Counted from the first letter of the stretch, positions 34,745-44,324 are shown. The stretch is 64,000 nucleotides of DNA from Proteobacteria bacterium UBA7415 (GCA_002470515.1 DKML01000016.1:132115-196114); one strand, 5' to 3'. A program made the numbers and translations. Notes: generated from the letters alone by a model not told the origin.

Positions 34745-36775
34745 TCACTGACTCTCGGTTAAAGCCTTCTCAATCGTTGGCACCAAAAACTTCCCAACAT
34801 ATTTTGAACCTTCGTACCCAAGATGAGAGGTATCGTGATAAAGCAATTTATTATCGACAACGGCGTGGCAGTACTCGCTGTCACACAGAGTTGTAGCAAC
34901 GTCAAATACTCTAATTGTGGGAAATTCTGACAACACCTTTTTTGCTATTCGAAAGTATTGAACTCGTTGATTGTCGTAAACTTCACGCTTCATCTTACAG
35001 GTAGCTTGGCTTGAATTAATTCGAAATGGGCGAGTCAAGCATGACTTTGGATCAAAATTCAAGAGAGGGTTATCAAGCACATAAATCACTTGCTTACCGC
35101 TTTGCGTCAGTTTTTCAAATGTTTCGCGCATTTTGTTTTCTACAATTCGAGCGGGGTTCTTAGCCTCAAGATTTTTAATATCTACAATATTATTCCAGCA
35201 AGCGCTAGTCGTAAGAACTATTACTTTAACGGCTGGCTCGTTAATAGAAAAATCAAGAGCTTTATTAATTTGCTTTGCCCTAGGGTATAAATAATCAGGG
35301 GTTCGCTGCCTTGCGGGGATTGAGACGGAAATATCGTAGAAAGGCATAGCACATCCGTGAGGAAACAATCCCGTGTTGTGCTCCTGTCCCACATAGTAAG
35401 AAATGCCATAATGAATTCGGCGGGCATGTGAATCACCAATAACGACTATTTTAGGTTTGCCTTTGTCTAAAAACAGACACTTGAACGTATCTCTTGTCTT
35501 ATTCCACTCGGGAAATATCTCTCCACAATTATCTTCATATGACGGATGAAGTCGTTCCCATTCCTTTACTTCCTCTACACCAGCTCCCAATCTCGAAGTC
35601 AACTCCCGCTGATGTGCCAGCAAACCAGTAGCAGCAATAAAAGTCATTATGACCAATAACGCAATCGTCCAACGTTTTTGAACACCACTCCCCCCTGTGC
35701 GTACCGGTTTCTCCGCAAAATAATACGTAAGTGTCGCTAAAACAACGGCAACAACCAAAAGAGTGAATCGCAGCGACACGCTGAGAGGTTCAGACTCAAT
35801 TATCCGAACAAAAGATAATAATGGCCAATGCCATAAATAAAGTGGGTAACTTATTAATCCAATAAAGACGGCAGGTTTGCTGCTCAGAATATGCTTATTC
35901 ACCCAAGCTTGCTGTCCGGAATAAATTATAATCACGGCACCCAATACGGGAATCATCGCACGCCAACCCGGGAAGTTATCGGTCTTGTCTATAAAAATCA
36001 CAGACAAAAGAATTAAACCTAGCCCAGCGAAAGAAAGCATTGATTTTCTTAACGACGAGTCACCAGACATTTCACTCGATAACGCATTGCCCACATTATC
36101 GGTTTTCGACAAATAAGTCTGCTTATTAAAAGCAACAGCGGCTAATATCGCGCCAGCCATAAGCTCCCAGACTCGTGTGTACGGAAAATAAAATGTGCCG
36201 TTAGGGTCTGAGCGCACCCAATACAAATTAGAAGCTAACGAGACTGCTGCGATCACAATAACGAGAGTCAACACAGTAAAACCTTTGCGCCACGCAAGCC
36301 AAACAATCAGAGGGAACAGCAGGTAAAATTGCTCCTCAATCGCCAGAGACCAAAGATGCAGTAACGGCTTTAACTCACTACTGATATCAAAATAACCTAC
36401 CTCATCCCAGAGAATAAAATTTTGAATAAAACCAGCACTAGCCGCAACATGCTTACCCAACATTTTAAATTCATCTGCGTCGAGTGCAAACCAACCAAAA
36501 GTAAGAGTTGCTGTCAGTACTAGCGTTAAAGCAGGGAACAGTCTTCGAACGCGTCGCGAATAAAACTCTACAAATGAAAAACTTTCTTGTTTGAGTTCAC
36601 GAAAAATAATCGTGGAAATCAAGAACCCAGAGATAACAAAAAATATATCAACACCGACAAAGCCACCGGGCAAAAAACCTGGAAACGCATGAAAGAATAT
36701 GACGGGCAAAATCGCCATCGCCCTTAAACCATCAATATCGGCTCTGTACTTAGTATGTTGATTAGAACTATTCAT
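34745..36775 (-). CDS. OafA/YrhL-type membrane acyltransferase with SGNH domain
   Basis: 676 aa. The N-terminal acyltransferase-3 domain (about 1-350, ten or more membrane segments) shows YRADIDGLRAMAILPVIFFH and FVGVDIFFVISGFLISTIIF. The C-terminal SGNH hydrolase-like domain has GDSHARRIHYG and the DTSHLGYEG (DxxH) motif. It probably acetylates a surface polysaccharide such as LPS O-antigen or exopolysaccharide. It is a single gene. Its distance from the rhamnose genes (over 16 kb) gives no direct substrate clue. Confidence 0.92.
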   Translation of the reverse strand: MNSSNQHTKYRADIDGLRAMAILPVIFFHAFPGFLPGGFVGVDIFFVISGFLISTIIFRELKQESFSFVEFYSRRVRRLFPALTLVLTATLTFGWFALDADEFKMLGKHVAASAGFIQNFILWDEVGYFDISSELKPLLHLWSLAIEEQFYLLFPLIVWLAWRKGFTVLTLVIVIAAVSLASNLYWVRSDPNGTFYFPYTRVWELMAGAILAAVAFNKQTYLSKTDNVGNALSSEMSGDSSLRKSMLSFAGLGLILLSVIFIDKTDNFPGWRAMIPVLGAVIIIYSGQQAWVNKHILSSKPAVFIGLISYPLYLWHWPLLSFVRIIESEPLSVSLRFTLLVVAVVLATLTYYFAEKPVRTGGSGVQKRWTIALLVIMTFIAATGLLAHQRELTSRLGAGVEEVKEWERLHPSYEDNCGEIFPEWNKTRDTFKCLFLDKGKPKIVVIGDSHARRIHYGISYYVGQEHNTGLFPHGCAMPFYDISVSIPARQRTPDYLYPRAKQINKALDFSINEPAVKVIVLTTSACWNNIVDIKNLEAKNPARIVENKMRETFEKLTQSGKQVIYVLDNPLLNFDPKSCLTRPFRINSSQATCKMKREVYDNQRVQYFRIAKKVLSEFPTIRVFDVATTLCDSEYCHAVVDNKLLYHDTSHLGYEGSKYVGKFLVPTIEKALTESQ

Positions 36776-36894
36776 TGCCCTGGCCTGAAGAAACTATTTA
36801 TATTTAGGGGGCGGCAGTATAACGCGGCAAAATCACTAATGGTACTAGCACACCAGTTTATGCCATCAGTTTTTGCCCTCTTCGAAACAACAAT

Positions 36895-36927
36895 AAAAAA
36901 AGCCCTAGCGCAATGCGCTAAGGCTTT
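36895..36927. repeat. terminator-like hairpin core, second copy
   Basis: AAAAAAGCCCTAGCG, loop, CGCTAAGGCTTT, identical in core to the hairpin at 37101. No gene transcribes into it from the plus side. It may end tRNA-operon readthrough on the minus strand (tail AAAGCCTTAGCG reading out into TTTTTT). Confidence 0.7.
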
Positions 36928-36981
36928 AAGAAAGTAGATCTTCTATTATCGGTCACCTGAGTTGAATTGTGGTTTCGTGGC

Positions 36982-37088
36982 AGGGATTATTCGGCCCGTC
37001 CTTGGGCCTCACCCTGCGGGCTGCCTTTGGCAGTTTATATTCGCTCCCGGCGAATTTATCGAACCCGTGGGGTTCTCTTCTAATCCCT
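36982..37088. repeat. 107-bp element of five hairpins closed by an 8-bp stem
   Basis: AGGGATTA (36982-36989) pairs with TAATCCCT (37081-37088). Inside are successive hairpins: GGCCC/GGGCC (36993-37008), CCC/GGG (37012-37020), CTGCC/GGCAG (37021-37033), ATTCGC/GCGAAT (37039-37055) and GAACCC/GGGTTC (37061-37075). It lies downstream of tRNA-Glu in the direction of transcription, between two copies of the same terminator hairpin. It is not a cloverleaf of tRNA length and has no CCA. Function unknown. Confidence 0.8.
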
Positions 37089-37094
37089 TAGGCA

Positions 37095-37141
37095 CCAACT
37101 AAAAAAGCCCTAGCGCAATGCGCTAAGGCTTTTTTAGTTGG
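37095..37141. terminator. tRNA operon terminator, 22-bp-stem inverted repeat
   Basis: The arms at 37095-37116 and 37120-37141 pair over 22 bp with one G-T wobble and a 3-nt loop. The right arm includes the CCA end of tRNA-Glu. T-rich flanks on both strands allow termination in either direction; the minus-strand tRNA transcript is the likely client. Confidence 0.8.
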
Positions 37142-37214
37142 CGTCCCCAAGGGGATTCGAACCCCTGTTACCGCCGTGAAAGGGCGGTGTCCTAGGCCTC
37201 TAGACGATGGGGAC
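37139..37214 (-). tRNA. tRNA-Glu (anticodon TTC)
   Basis: 76 nt including encoded CCA. The 5' end GTCCCCATCGTCTAGAGGCC, anticodon loop CTTTCAC, and T-arm GGTTCGAATCC with acceptor GGGGAC match gammaproteobacterial tRNA-Glu closely. It is the second gene of a two-tRNA operon, 140 bp after tRNA-Ala. Confidence 0.98.
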
Positions 37215-37354
37215 GTCTAGTTCCTTTGAAGCGATGCACACCATTGGCCAATGGTATTCCAGTACTTTTAACCTCATCCAAAAAGACTTAGTCATTACTA
37301 AAGTACTGCTGCTTGACAGTTTTCCGTCAATTTCGGAGCAATATCAACAAAACT

Positions 37355-37430
37355 TGGTGGAGCTAGGCGGGATCGAACCGCCGACCTCTACACTGCCAGT
37401 GTAGCGCTCTCCCAGCTGAGCTATAGCCCC
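37355..37430 (-). tRNA. tRNA-Ala (anticodon GGC)
   Basis: 76 nt including CCA. The 5' part GGGGCTATAGCTCAGCTGGG, anticodon stem CTACA/TGTAG with loop CTGGCAG, and GGTTCGATCCC T-arm match tRNA-Ala(GGC). It leads the operon; a stable-RNA-type promoter lies just upstream. Confidence 0.98.
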
Positions 37431-37450
37431 GTGCCTCGAAAGGAGCGCGT

Positions 37451-37479
37451 AATGTACTCGGAGTGTCAAATGAGGTCAA
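37451..37479 (-). promoter_or_regulatory. promoter of the tRNA-Ala/tRNA-Glu operon
   Basis: On the minus strand TTGACC (37479-37474) and TACATT (37456-37451) are spaced by 17 bp. A GC-rich discriminator (ACGCGC) follows, as in stringently controlled stable-RNA promoters. Confidence 0.65.
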
Positions 37480-37743
37480 GCCCTAATTCGGGGTTTTTTT
37501 AGGCTCACACTCAATCCTATATTGATTCCTCAATTTTGGCATTGTTCCGGCTTATGATTACTCTATATATTACGTATTTAGCCGTGTTTATCTGAGGGTT
37601 CTCCTATGGGCTTAGCAATATTGGAGCGTGTTTCGAAGGCATCTTAAAATAATTTGTTAGCTTTTCTCTGCATTGCTATAATGATTGGTCAAAGTCGTAG
37701 CGGACTCAACATGCGCATTACAACAATCTAGGAGCGGTATAAA
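37480..37743. other. nhaB upstream region
   Basis: 264 bp of A/T-rich sequence between the tRNA promoter and nhaB. TATAAT-like sequence (GCTATAATG) at about 37674-37682 is a candidate -10 for nhaB, and AGGAG at 37730-37734 is its ribosome-binding site. No gene seen. Confidence 0.45.
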
Positions 37744-39237
37744 ATGGTCTTCAGTTCATTTAGAGACAATTTTTTAGGTTCAACAGCGAGCTGGTACAAG
37801 ACAACGATAATCGCTTTCTTGATCATCAACCCCATTGTTTGGTTCGCCGGATTGCACTTTTTGGCCGGCTGGTTACTCATTGGTGAGTTTATTTTCACTC
37901 TTGCTATGGCTCTTAAGTGTTATCCGTTGCAACCTGGGGGTCTTCTAGCCCTACAAGCCGTCATACTTGGGATGGCGACACCTGAGACGGTGTATCACGA
38001 AGTTGAAGCTAATCTGCAAGTCATTCTATTGCTTGTATTTATGGTCGCGGGGATCCACTTTATGCGCGACTTGCTTCTCTACACGTTTACAAAAATATTA
38101 ATCAGAGTTACGAATAAGCAATTACTCAGCTTATTGTTTTGTTTTTCTGCGGCGTTCCTATCTGCGTTTCTTGATGCTTTAACGGTGACTGCAGTGCTTA
38201 TCAGCGTTGGTGTGGGCTTCTACGGCGTTTATCATCGAGTCGCATCCGGTAAAAAGTTTGATGACGATCATGATCATTCTGGTGACGATGGCGTTCATGA
38301 ATATTCTCGAGCAGACTTAGACCAGTTCCGAAGCTTTCTACGTAGCCTAATTATGCATGGCGCCGTTGGTACAGCGCTGGGCGGTGTATGTACGTTAGTT
38401 GGGGAGCCTCAAAACCTACTGATCGCCGAAAAAGCGGGTTGGGACTTCATGGAGTTCTTCTGGCGAATGGCGCCTGTCACTATGCCCGTGCTCGCGGCAG
38501 GTTTAGTGACGTGTGTGCTACTTGAGCTAACCGGTTGGTTTGGTTATGGAGCGAAGCTACCCCCAGAAGTGCGTTCTGTGCTTAGCGAGTTTGATGCTGA
38601 ACAAGAGCAAAAACGTACGGGGCGCAGCAATGCTGCTCTTGTAGTCCAAGCCTTGATCGGAATAGTCTTGATTCTATCACTTGCCCTGCATGTCGCTGAG
38701 GTGGGTTTAATCGGATTGATGGTAATTGTTTTGCTCACCGCATTTAACGGAGTCATAGAAGAACATCAAATCGGTCATGCTTTTGAGGAAGCACTGCCCT
38801 TTACGGCGTTATTGGTCGTGTTTTTTGCGGTAGTTGCGGTCATTCATGAACAACACCTATTTCAACCCGTCACAGACTTCGTGCTTGGTATTCCACTAGA
38901 TTCTCAGCCAATCATGATGTTTGTCGCAAACGGTGTTTTGTCTATGATTAGTGACAACGTGTTTGTTGCCACTGTGTACATCAACGAGATGGTAACGGCG
39001 CTCAATACTGGCGCGATTACGCGTGAACACTTTGACGTGATGGCCATTGCCATTAACACAGGCACCAACCTTCCGAGTGTGGCAACACCGAATGGCCAAG
39101 CAGCCTTTCTATTCTTGCTAACCTCGGCACTCGCGCCAATCATCAGGTTGTCGTATATGAAGATGGTTGCGATGGCATTGCCTTATACAATTGTGCTGAG
39201 CTTGGTTGGCGGTGCCGCCATTCTGTATCACTTTTAG
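37744..39237 (+). CDS. nhaB: Na+/H+ antiporter NhaB
   Basis: 497 aa, about 12 membrane segments. The N-terminus [20 protein letters not shown] and internal [20 protein letters not shown] and [20 protein letters not shown] are characteristic of NhaB. It exchanges internal Na+ for H+ across the inner membrane, helping pH and sodium balance, and is common in marine and Vibrio-like bacteria. An AGGAG motif precedes the ATG at 37744. A strong terminator follows. Confidence 0.97.
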   Translation: MVFSSFRDNFLGSTASWYKTTIIAFLIINPIVWFAGLHFLAGWLLIGEFIFTLAMALKCYPLQPGGLLALQAVILGMATPETVYHEVEANLQVILLLVFMVAGIHFMRDLLLYTFTKILIRVTNKQLLSLLFCFSAAFLSAFLDALTVTAVLISVGVGFYGVYHRVASGKKFDDDHDHSGDDGVHEYSRADLDQFRSFLRSLIMHGAVGTALGGVCTLVGEPQNLLIAEKAGWDFMEFFWRMAPVTMPVLAAGLVTCVLLELTGWFGYGAKLPPEVRSVLSEFDAEQEQKRTGRSNAALVVQALIGIVLILSLALHVAEVGLIGLMVIVLLTAFNGVIEEHQIGHAFEEALPFTALLVVFFAVVAVIHEQHLFQPVTDFVLGIPLDSQPIMMFVANGVLSMISDNVFVATVYINEMVTALNTGAITREHFDVMAIAINTGTNLPSVATPNGQAAFLFLLTSALAPIIRLSYMKMVAMALPYTIVLSLVGGAAILYHF

Positions 39238-39290
39238 ATCTCCTTATTGCTCGCCTAAATTTCAGGCGCATCAGGAAGGTATCAATAAAT

Positions 39291-39321
39291 AAAAACGCCC
39301 GAACATTGTTCGGGCGTTTTT
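39291..39321. terminator. bidirectional terminator between nhaB and the pentapeptide gene
   Basis: Perfect 14-bp stem: AAAAACGCCCGAAC and GTTCGGGCGTTTTT with loop ATT. It serves both convergent genes. Confidence 0.92.
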
Positions 39322-39351
39322 GTTTATCTATCGAGTGCTCAGCGGAGATAG

Positions 39352-40362
39352 TTATTTTGAGAATTTGAAAAGACGCGAGAAAAAACTGTGACGCATTACC
39401 TGTTCTTCAATACTCTTGTTCTGTGCTGCCGATATTGTGTTACGCCTTACTTCCTGGTTGTCCCATTTTGTAGAACGAGAAAAAGTCACTGATGGGAATT
39501 CGCTTAAGGTATATTTTTTATTCAGCCCTGTAGCTAACAAATTGGTGGCTTTTAGATTGGTCTCTTCAAAATTAGATGCTGATACTTTTGCAAACCACAG
39601 ATCACTTGCTTCTAATGAAGACCCTGAGAAGTCACTGCGGCTCAATCGTCCACTCGCCAAATTAGCGCCATCGAAATTGCTCGACCTGACTTGCGTGCCT
39701 GAAAAAACAGCGGATCGTAAATTAGCTTCTTCAAAGTTAGTGTTATTCGCGATGGCGTTAGTGAAGTCTGCGCTGCTTAAGCGGGCCTTAACTAAGTCTG
39801 AGTCCGTTAGGTCGCTGTCGCGAAAATGTGCGGCGCTGAGATCCGCGCCACGCAAAATAGCATTGCGTAAGTTTGAACTTTGCAACCTCGCCCCAAACAG
39901 CTTGGCACCTTCAAAAATAGCGCGATGTAAAACGGCCTTATAGAAGGTTGCGCCGGATAGCTTGGCATTTTTTAAATCAGCTTCGGACAGATCTGCGAAT
40001 GAAAAGTCTGCGCTATTGAGAACAGCATTTCTGAAAATAGCTTGAGGTAGCTTCGCGCCATTGAAATTTGCTGCGACTAAACTAGCATCCAAAAAACTGG
40101 CAGACGTGCAATCGGTGTTGCTTAGGTCAGCCCCGTTCATTTTAGCTCCGCAAAACTTGGCTTGGTACAGATCGGCACCGGAGAGATTTGTGCCCGTTAA
40201 ATCAGCTTGAGAAAGATCGGCAGCTGAAAGGTCGGCGCCGGATAAATTAGCCCCACTTAGCTTAGCCTCCTTTAGATTAGCCTTGGAAAGGTCGCTTCCC
40301 ACTAAGCTAAAACCCGACAAGTCATAGCCGGACAGCTTTTTCAATTTGGCTAAATCGTTCAT
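39352..40362 (-). CDS. pentapeptide-repeat protein
   Basis: 336 aa. Residues about 15-290 are nearly continuous A(D/N)LXX repeats, such as ANLSGADLSAADLSQADLTG, predicting a long right-handed quadrilateral beta-helix. The C-terminal 45 residues are non-repetitive and basic (NTISAAQNKSIEEQVMRHSF). No signal peptide or membrane segment. Some such proteins mimic DNA and protect gyrase (Qnr/MfpA type), but others have unrelated roles and this one lacks the usual Qnr loops. Role unknown. Single gene. Confidence 0.88.
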   Translation of the reverse strand: MNDLAKLKKLSGYDLSGFSLVGSDLSKANLKEAKLSGANLSGADLSAADLSQADLTGTNLSGADLYQAKFCGAKMNGADLSNTDCTSASFLDASLVAANFNGAKLPQAIFRNAVLNSADFSFADLSEADLKNAKLSGATFYKAVLHRAIFEGAKLFGARLQSSNLRNAILRGADLSAAHFRDSDLTDSDLVKARLSSADFTNAIANNTNFEEANLRSAVFSGTQVRSSNFDGANLASGRLSRSDFSGSSLEASDLWFAKVSASNFEETNLKATNLLATGLNKKYTLSEFPSVTFSRSTKWDNQEVRRNTISAAQNKSIEEQVMRHSFFSRLFKFSK

Positions 40363-40474
40363 CTTAGGGACTAGTTAATAACTACCTTTGAAGTGCTTTA
40401 TCCAAAACCGCTTCTTCGCAAACAAGCAGACTTCGAACTTTGTTGGAGAAATATCTTATCAGACAAACAAGATA

Positions 40475-41227
40475 TTAATGCAGTTTCTCACCAATGTCTA
40501 ACTTAGCAAAAATCGATTCGCCCTCTACCTGCTCATTAAGCTTTTCGACCCACGCGGCATGTAACTCCAGCTCATCTTGGTCGGCACTTTGTACAAGCAA
40601 ATCCAGTTTTGCAAAGTCAACTTCTGCATTACCTAATTCATCTAGGCCCTGTTTTTGTGCAGCATCCAAAGTCAGCATGGTCTGCCCACCCGTCATGAAT
40701 AAAAACACATCAGCTAGAATTTCAGCATCGAGCAGCGCTCCATGCAACTCACGCTGATCATTGTTGACTTCGTAACGTTTGCACAAACTATCTAGGTCAT
40801 TACGCTGGCCGGGAAACATCTTGCGTGCTCGAACTAAGGTGTCATGTACTGAGCAAATTTCATCAATTTTAGGCGTCGCATAGTCTAGCTTCTCTAACTC
40901 TGCGTTCAGAAAGCCTACATCAAATGGAGCGTTATGTATGACGAGTTCGGCCCCGCTTACATACGACAAAAACTTTTCGGCTATGTCTGAGAAATCGGGT
41001 TTATCTATCAAAAATTCGTTAGTGATCCCGTGCACAGCTATCGCACCATCATCGATCTTTCGGTGAGGGTTGAGGTAAATATGAAAGTTATTACCCGTCA
41101 GCCGACGATTGACTAACTCAACACAACCGATCTCAATTATTCGATGACCTTGGCGTGCCTCTAGCCCAGTGGTTTCGGTATCTAGAACAATTTGTCGGCT
41201 TGGTGCTTCGGGTGCGGTGCTTTGCAT
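40475..41227 (-). CDS. dnaQ: DNA polymerase III epsilon subunit (3'-5' exonuclease)
   Basis: 250 aa. The DEDDh exonuclease motifs are VLDTETTGLE (Exo I), HNAPFDVGFLNAEL (Exo II) and HGALLDAEILADVF (Exo III, with catalytic His). The C-terminal tail contacts the alpha subunit; here it lacks an obvious QxxLxLF beta-binding motif beyond the TSIVF-like region and is divergent. Proofreading subunit of the replicase. It lies next to rnhA as usual in gammaproteobacteria, but on the same strand 151 bp downstream rather than divergent. Confidence 0.95.
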   Translation of the reverse strand: MQSTAPEAPSRQIVLDTETTGLEARQGHRIIEIGCVELVNRRLTGNNFHIYLNPHRKIDDGAIAVHGITNEFLIDKPDFSDIAEKFLSYVSGAELVIHNAPFDVGFLNAELEKLDYATPKIDEICSVHDTLVRARKMFPGQRNDLDSLCKRYEVNNDQRELHGALLDAEILADVFLFMTGGQTMLTLDAAQKQGLDELGNAEVDFAKLDLLVQSADQDELELHAAWVEKLNEQVEGESIFAKLDIGEKLH

Positions 41228-41378
41228 TTTAGATGTGTGCCTCTTGTTCGGGTCTTAGGTTATTTACGAATAAAGCAGATCGAAGTAGAAGGTCTAGTGA
41301 TCTGGTCTGCGTCAAAGCAGTAGACTTTGCGTGTAGACGAGTTTATCCCTTCGCCCACAGCATGTCAGCCTCCTTAGC

Positions 41379-41831
41379 TTAAACTAACTCATCAACGCCT
41401 CGATTCGCGAGTTGGTCCGCCATCTCATTACCTTCGTTACCACTATGGCCTTTAACCCACTTCCAAATAACTTTATGACGGTCAACTTGCTCGTCAAGTG
41501 CTCGCCATAAATCGGCATTTTTTACAGGCTTTTTTGCTGCCGTCTTCCATCCACGTTTTTTCCAATTATCGATCCATTCGGTAATTCCCTTTCGCACGTA
41601 TTGCGAGTCTGTATAAAGCGTTACTTGGCAATCACGCTTGAGCGCCTCCAGAGCTTTAATCGCCGCCATCAGTTCCATGCGGTTATTAGTGGTATCGGCT
41701 TCACCACCCCATAACTCCTTACGTTGGAGTTCTTGCTCACTATTTGAATATAACAGTAGTGCTCCCCAACCACCCGCTCCAGGATTTCCACGGCATGCGC
41801 CGTCAGTATAGATTTCTAATTTGTTAATCAT
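41379..41831 (-). CDS. rnhA: ribonuclease HI
   Basis: 150 aa, standard length. The catalytic acidic residues lie in [45 protein letters not shown] and [13 protein letters not shown]. It cuts RNA in RNA-DNA hybrids in a metal-dependent way. It lies 21 bp downstream of the methyltransferase gene, forming a unit with it. Confidence 0.97.
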   Translation of the reverse strand: MINKLEIYTDGACRGNPGAGGWGALLLYSNSEQELQRKELWGGEADTTNNRMELMAAIKALEALKRDCQVTLYTDSQYVRKGITEWIDNWKKRGWKTAAKKPVKNADLWRALDEQVDRHKVIWKWVKGHSGNEGNEMADQLANRGVDELV

Positions 41832-41851
41832 GGCTAAATCTAAGTAAATTT

Positions 41852-42574
41852 CTATTTTAAGGATGATTTAATGGGCAATGCTTGGCGTGCCTTTTGAGGC
41901 AGAGTGCGTCTTTTTAAGCCAATCAAGTTCGGGCGAATCTCTCGTTTTCTAGCCACCAGCATGTACGCGCCACCCAACAAAGGAAACCAACGGTCGCCCA
42001 CACTTTCTAAAAAAGCGAAATAACGTCGCAGGCGAGCATGGCGCGACAAAGGCCCGTATTGGAACATAGAACTCCCGACCACTTCAAAGTCCAGCAAGTT
42101 CAGCCAATCCAGCACTCTCCTTAGCCCGTATATCTGCCCTTTGGGCAAAGCCGGTGTTCTAACTAACCTCTGTAAGCCTAACAAACTGAACGGGTTGAAT
42201 CCCGCGAGCACTAGATGACCATCTGCCTGCAAAACACGGTGCGCCTCTCTTAAAGTTTGGTGTGGTAAGTCTGAGGTTTCTAACCCGTGTAATAAAACGA
42301 CCGTGGCAAAACTCTTTTCCGGGAAAGGTAAAAACGCGTTGCTGGCGACCACATCGACTCTCCCTGCAGCCAATTGCTCAGAGTCTATCGTTACCCGGCA
42401 AAGAAAGGGTAAATCAAGTTTGTCGATAATCGCATGATCACCAATTCGACCAATAACAAGCGTAGTAGGCGACGCAGCGGTGCGCACAGCTCGGTTTAAA
42501 TGCTCGCCTTGGGCGCGCAAATATTGATCCGCATAAGCAGAACTCAACCAAGTTTGAATGTCTTGTTGTGCCAC
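41852..42574 (-). CDS. class I SAM-dependent methyltransferase (YafS-like)
   Basis: 240 aa. The N-terminus [20 protein letters not shown] is followed by a Methyltransf_11 domain with [13 protein letters not shown] standing where the SAM-binding glycine motif is usually found, then [20 protein letters not shown] and [20 protein letters not shown]. The position ahead of rnhA and dnaQ, divergent from mltD, is the same as for E. coli yafS. The substrate is unknown. The glycine motif is degenerate, so activity is uncertain. Confidence 0.85.
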   Translation of the reverse strand: MAQQDIQTWLSSAYADQYLRAQGEHLNRAVRTAASPTTLVIGRIGDHAIIDKLDLPFLCRVTIDSEQLAAGRVDVVASNAFLPFPEKSFATVVLLHGLETSDLPHQTLREAHRVLQADGHLVLAGFNPFSLLGLQRLVRTPALPKGQIYGLRRVLDWLNLLDFEVVGSSMFQYGPLSRHARLRRYFAFLESVGDRWFPLLGGAYMLVARKREIRPNLIGLKRRTLPQKARQALPIKSSLK

Positions 42575-42654
42575 GTTTAGTATGAAATATTAAGGCTAAT
42601 CTAACGAAATAGAGAGAGACATAAAAAATAGCACAACCTTGAAAGATTAGCGCT

Positions 42655-42795
42655 GTGTCTGACCTTAATGATACCTTAAATTTTGGTCACAGCGTTGACG
42701 CTTGTCGACGGTGTGATTACTATGCGGCGCAAGGATATCAAGTCTCTAAAATGGTTATTGATGAAACGTCCATTCTAATTAATATTACGTCTTAG
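42655..42795 (+). CDS. possible 46-aa protein with CxxC, GTG start
   Basis: An open frame from GTG at 42655 to TAG at 42795 in the divergent gap between the methyltransferase and mltD genes. The product contains ACRRCDYYAAQGYQVSKMVI and ends LINITS. The CxxC and a sensible beta-type tail give it some protein character, but there is no ribosome-binding site and I recognise no family. It may be chance. Confidence 0.28.
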   Translation: MSDLNDTLNFGHSVDACRRCDYYAAQGYQVSKMVIDETSILINITS

Positions 42796-42824
42796 AATTT
42801 TACTCAGTCAGACTAATCGAAATA

Positions 42825-44324
42825 ATGCGCACATTGTTAGGTTTACACTTTAGATCAACGCAGCCACCTGAATCAGTAAGTCTCCCGGGGTCGGCAACAA
42901 AATATCACTTAACATGCATCGTATGCTTATGCATCTTACTCAGCGCGTGCGGTTCACTTCCTCGCATTGGCAATTCTGAGCCACAGGTTGGCAGTGTACC
43001 TGCGAGTAAACCAGTGGCAGATCAGCCTAATCTGCCAGCAGTCCTTCCTAGAAATAATTTGCTGGCGCGCATTGCAGACGGTTTCTCGCTGCCCGAACTC
43101 AACTCAGTACACGTTGATGAATACGCGCAATGGAGCGCGAATCACCCGACCTATCTCAGCAACTTGTTCAAACGATCAGAGCCCTTTTTATTCCATTTCG
43201 TAGAGAGAATAGAAGAGCGCGGCCTTCCAATGGAGATCGCCCTACTGCCTGCAGTGGAAAGCGCTTACAGAGTCGACGCGGTCTCGCGCTCAAAAGCGGT
43301 TGGGCTATGGCAATTTCTAGCGTCCAGCGGTAAAGACTACGGCTTAGAGCAAGACTGGTGGTACGACGGAAGACGTGACGTGATCGCCTCTACTGAGGCG
43401 GCTTTAGACTACTTGACCGTATTGCACGCTCGATTCGACAACGATTGGTTCCTAGCACTTGCTGCCTATAACGGAGGCCAAGGCAATCTAGCGCGCAGTA
43501 TACGGTCGAATCAAAGCCGAGCCTTAAAAACCAACTATCTCGCACTCGATTTGCGTCTAGAGACGCGTCGCTACGTGCCAAAGCTAATTGCACTGCGTAA
43601 CATTCTGCGTGATCCAGCCAAATACGGCGTTACCTTACCCGAAATCGCAAATAAACCATCCTTTACTGCACTAAAACTGACTCAGCAGGTTGATATGAGT
43701 GCTTTTGCGGCACAGGCCAATTTAGATTCCGACGCATTAATGAAACTCAATAGTGGGTTTTTACGCTGGGCGACTCCGCCCCGTGACTCGCGCGCCGCCA
43801 ATATTCGCACTGCCCAAATCCTGATCCCGAGCACAGACCCTGTTGTAATTGCCACAACTAAGGCGGCACTCAGCAACAGCCCTAACCTAAGCTATAAGTC
43901 ACATCGCATTGTGAAAGGCGATACGCTGGGGCGAATCGCAGGCAAATATGGTGTTAGCATCTCCGCTTTAAAACAAGCTAACAATCTACGATCTAATAAC
44001 ATTCGGCTCGGCAAGAACTTGCTGGTGCCAATTAGAACGGCTGAATACGCCAGAGTGGCGTCGGTTGGTCAGAAAGCGGATGTTGATGGTTCGACAACTC
44101 CTCGTTCGAGCCAATCAATTTTAGTTACGTCAGGTAAGCCAACCTCAAGCAATAATAGTCTTAGCCAAGCTGGTCAGTGGATTAATCATCAAGTCCTAAG
44201 GGGAGAAACACTTTGGTCCATCTCGCGCCGCTATAGCGTTTCGGTGAACGATTTATTGTCTTGGAACCAGTTGAGTTTAGATCGGCCACTTCAACTTGAC
44301 CAAGTCCTACGCTTGCTCCACTAA
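42825..44324 (+). CDS. mltD: membrane-bound lytic murein transglycosylase D
   Basis: 499 aa. Lipoprotein signal ending LLSACGSLP. The SLT domain (about 105-260) has the catalytic Glu in ALLPAVESAYRVDAVSRSKA, then GLWQFLASSGKDYGL and LALAAYNGGQGNL. Two LysM domains follow: VKGDTLGRIAGKYGVSISAL (about 360-405) and LRGETLWSISRRYSVSVNDL at the C-terminus. It cleaves peptidoglycan glycan strands from the outer membrane. A gene next to rnhA/dnaQ in this orientation is typical. Confidence 0.96.
   Translation: MRTLLGLHFRSTQPPESVSLPGSATKYHLTCIVCLCILLSACGSLPRIGNSEPQVGSVPASKPVADQPNLPAVLPRNNLLARIADGFSLPELNSVHVDEYAQWSANHPTYLSNLFKRSEPFLFHFVERIEERGLPMEIALLPAVESAYRVDAVSRSKAVGLWQFLASSGKDYGLEQDWWYDGRRDVIASTEAALDYLTVLHARFDNDWFLALAAYNGGQGNLARSIRSNQSRALKTNYLALDLRLETRRYVPKLIALRNILRDPAKYGVTLPEIANKPSFTALKLTQQVDMSAFAAQANLDSDALMKLNSGFLRWATPPRDSRAANIRTAQILIPSTDPVVIATTKAALSNSPNLSYKSHRIVKGDTLGRIAGKYGVSISALKQANNLRSNNIRLGKNLLVPIRTAEYARVASVGQKADVDGSTTPRSSQSILVTSGKPTSSNNSLSQAGQWINHQVLRGETLWSISRRYSVSVNDLLSWNQLSLDRPLQLDQVLRLLH

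Noticed and set aside
36982..37088. Degenerate tRNA or integron attC site
   Set aside because: Hairpin number and spacing do not fit a cloverleaf, there is no CCA or anticodon arm, and no attC core sites or integrase gene are visible.
37207..37404. 65-codon plus-strand ORF
   Set aside because: It runs antisense through the tRNA operon; its C-terminus is the translation of the complement of tRNA-Ala, a common spurious call.
39352..40362. Qnr-type quinolone resistance protein
   Set aside because: Pentapeptide repeats are present, but length (336 aa) and the non-repetitive basic C-terminus differ from Qnr (about 218 aa). No basis for a gyrase-protection claim.
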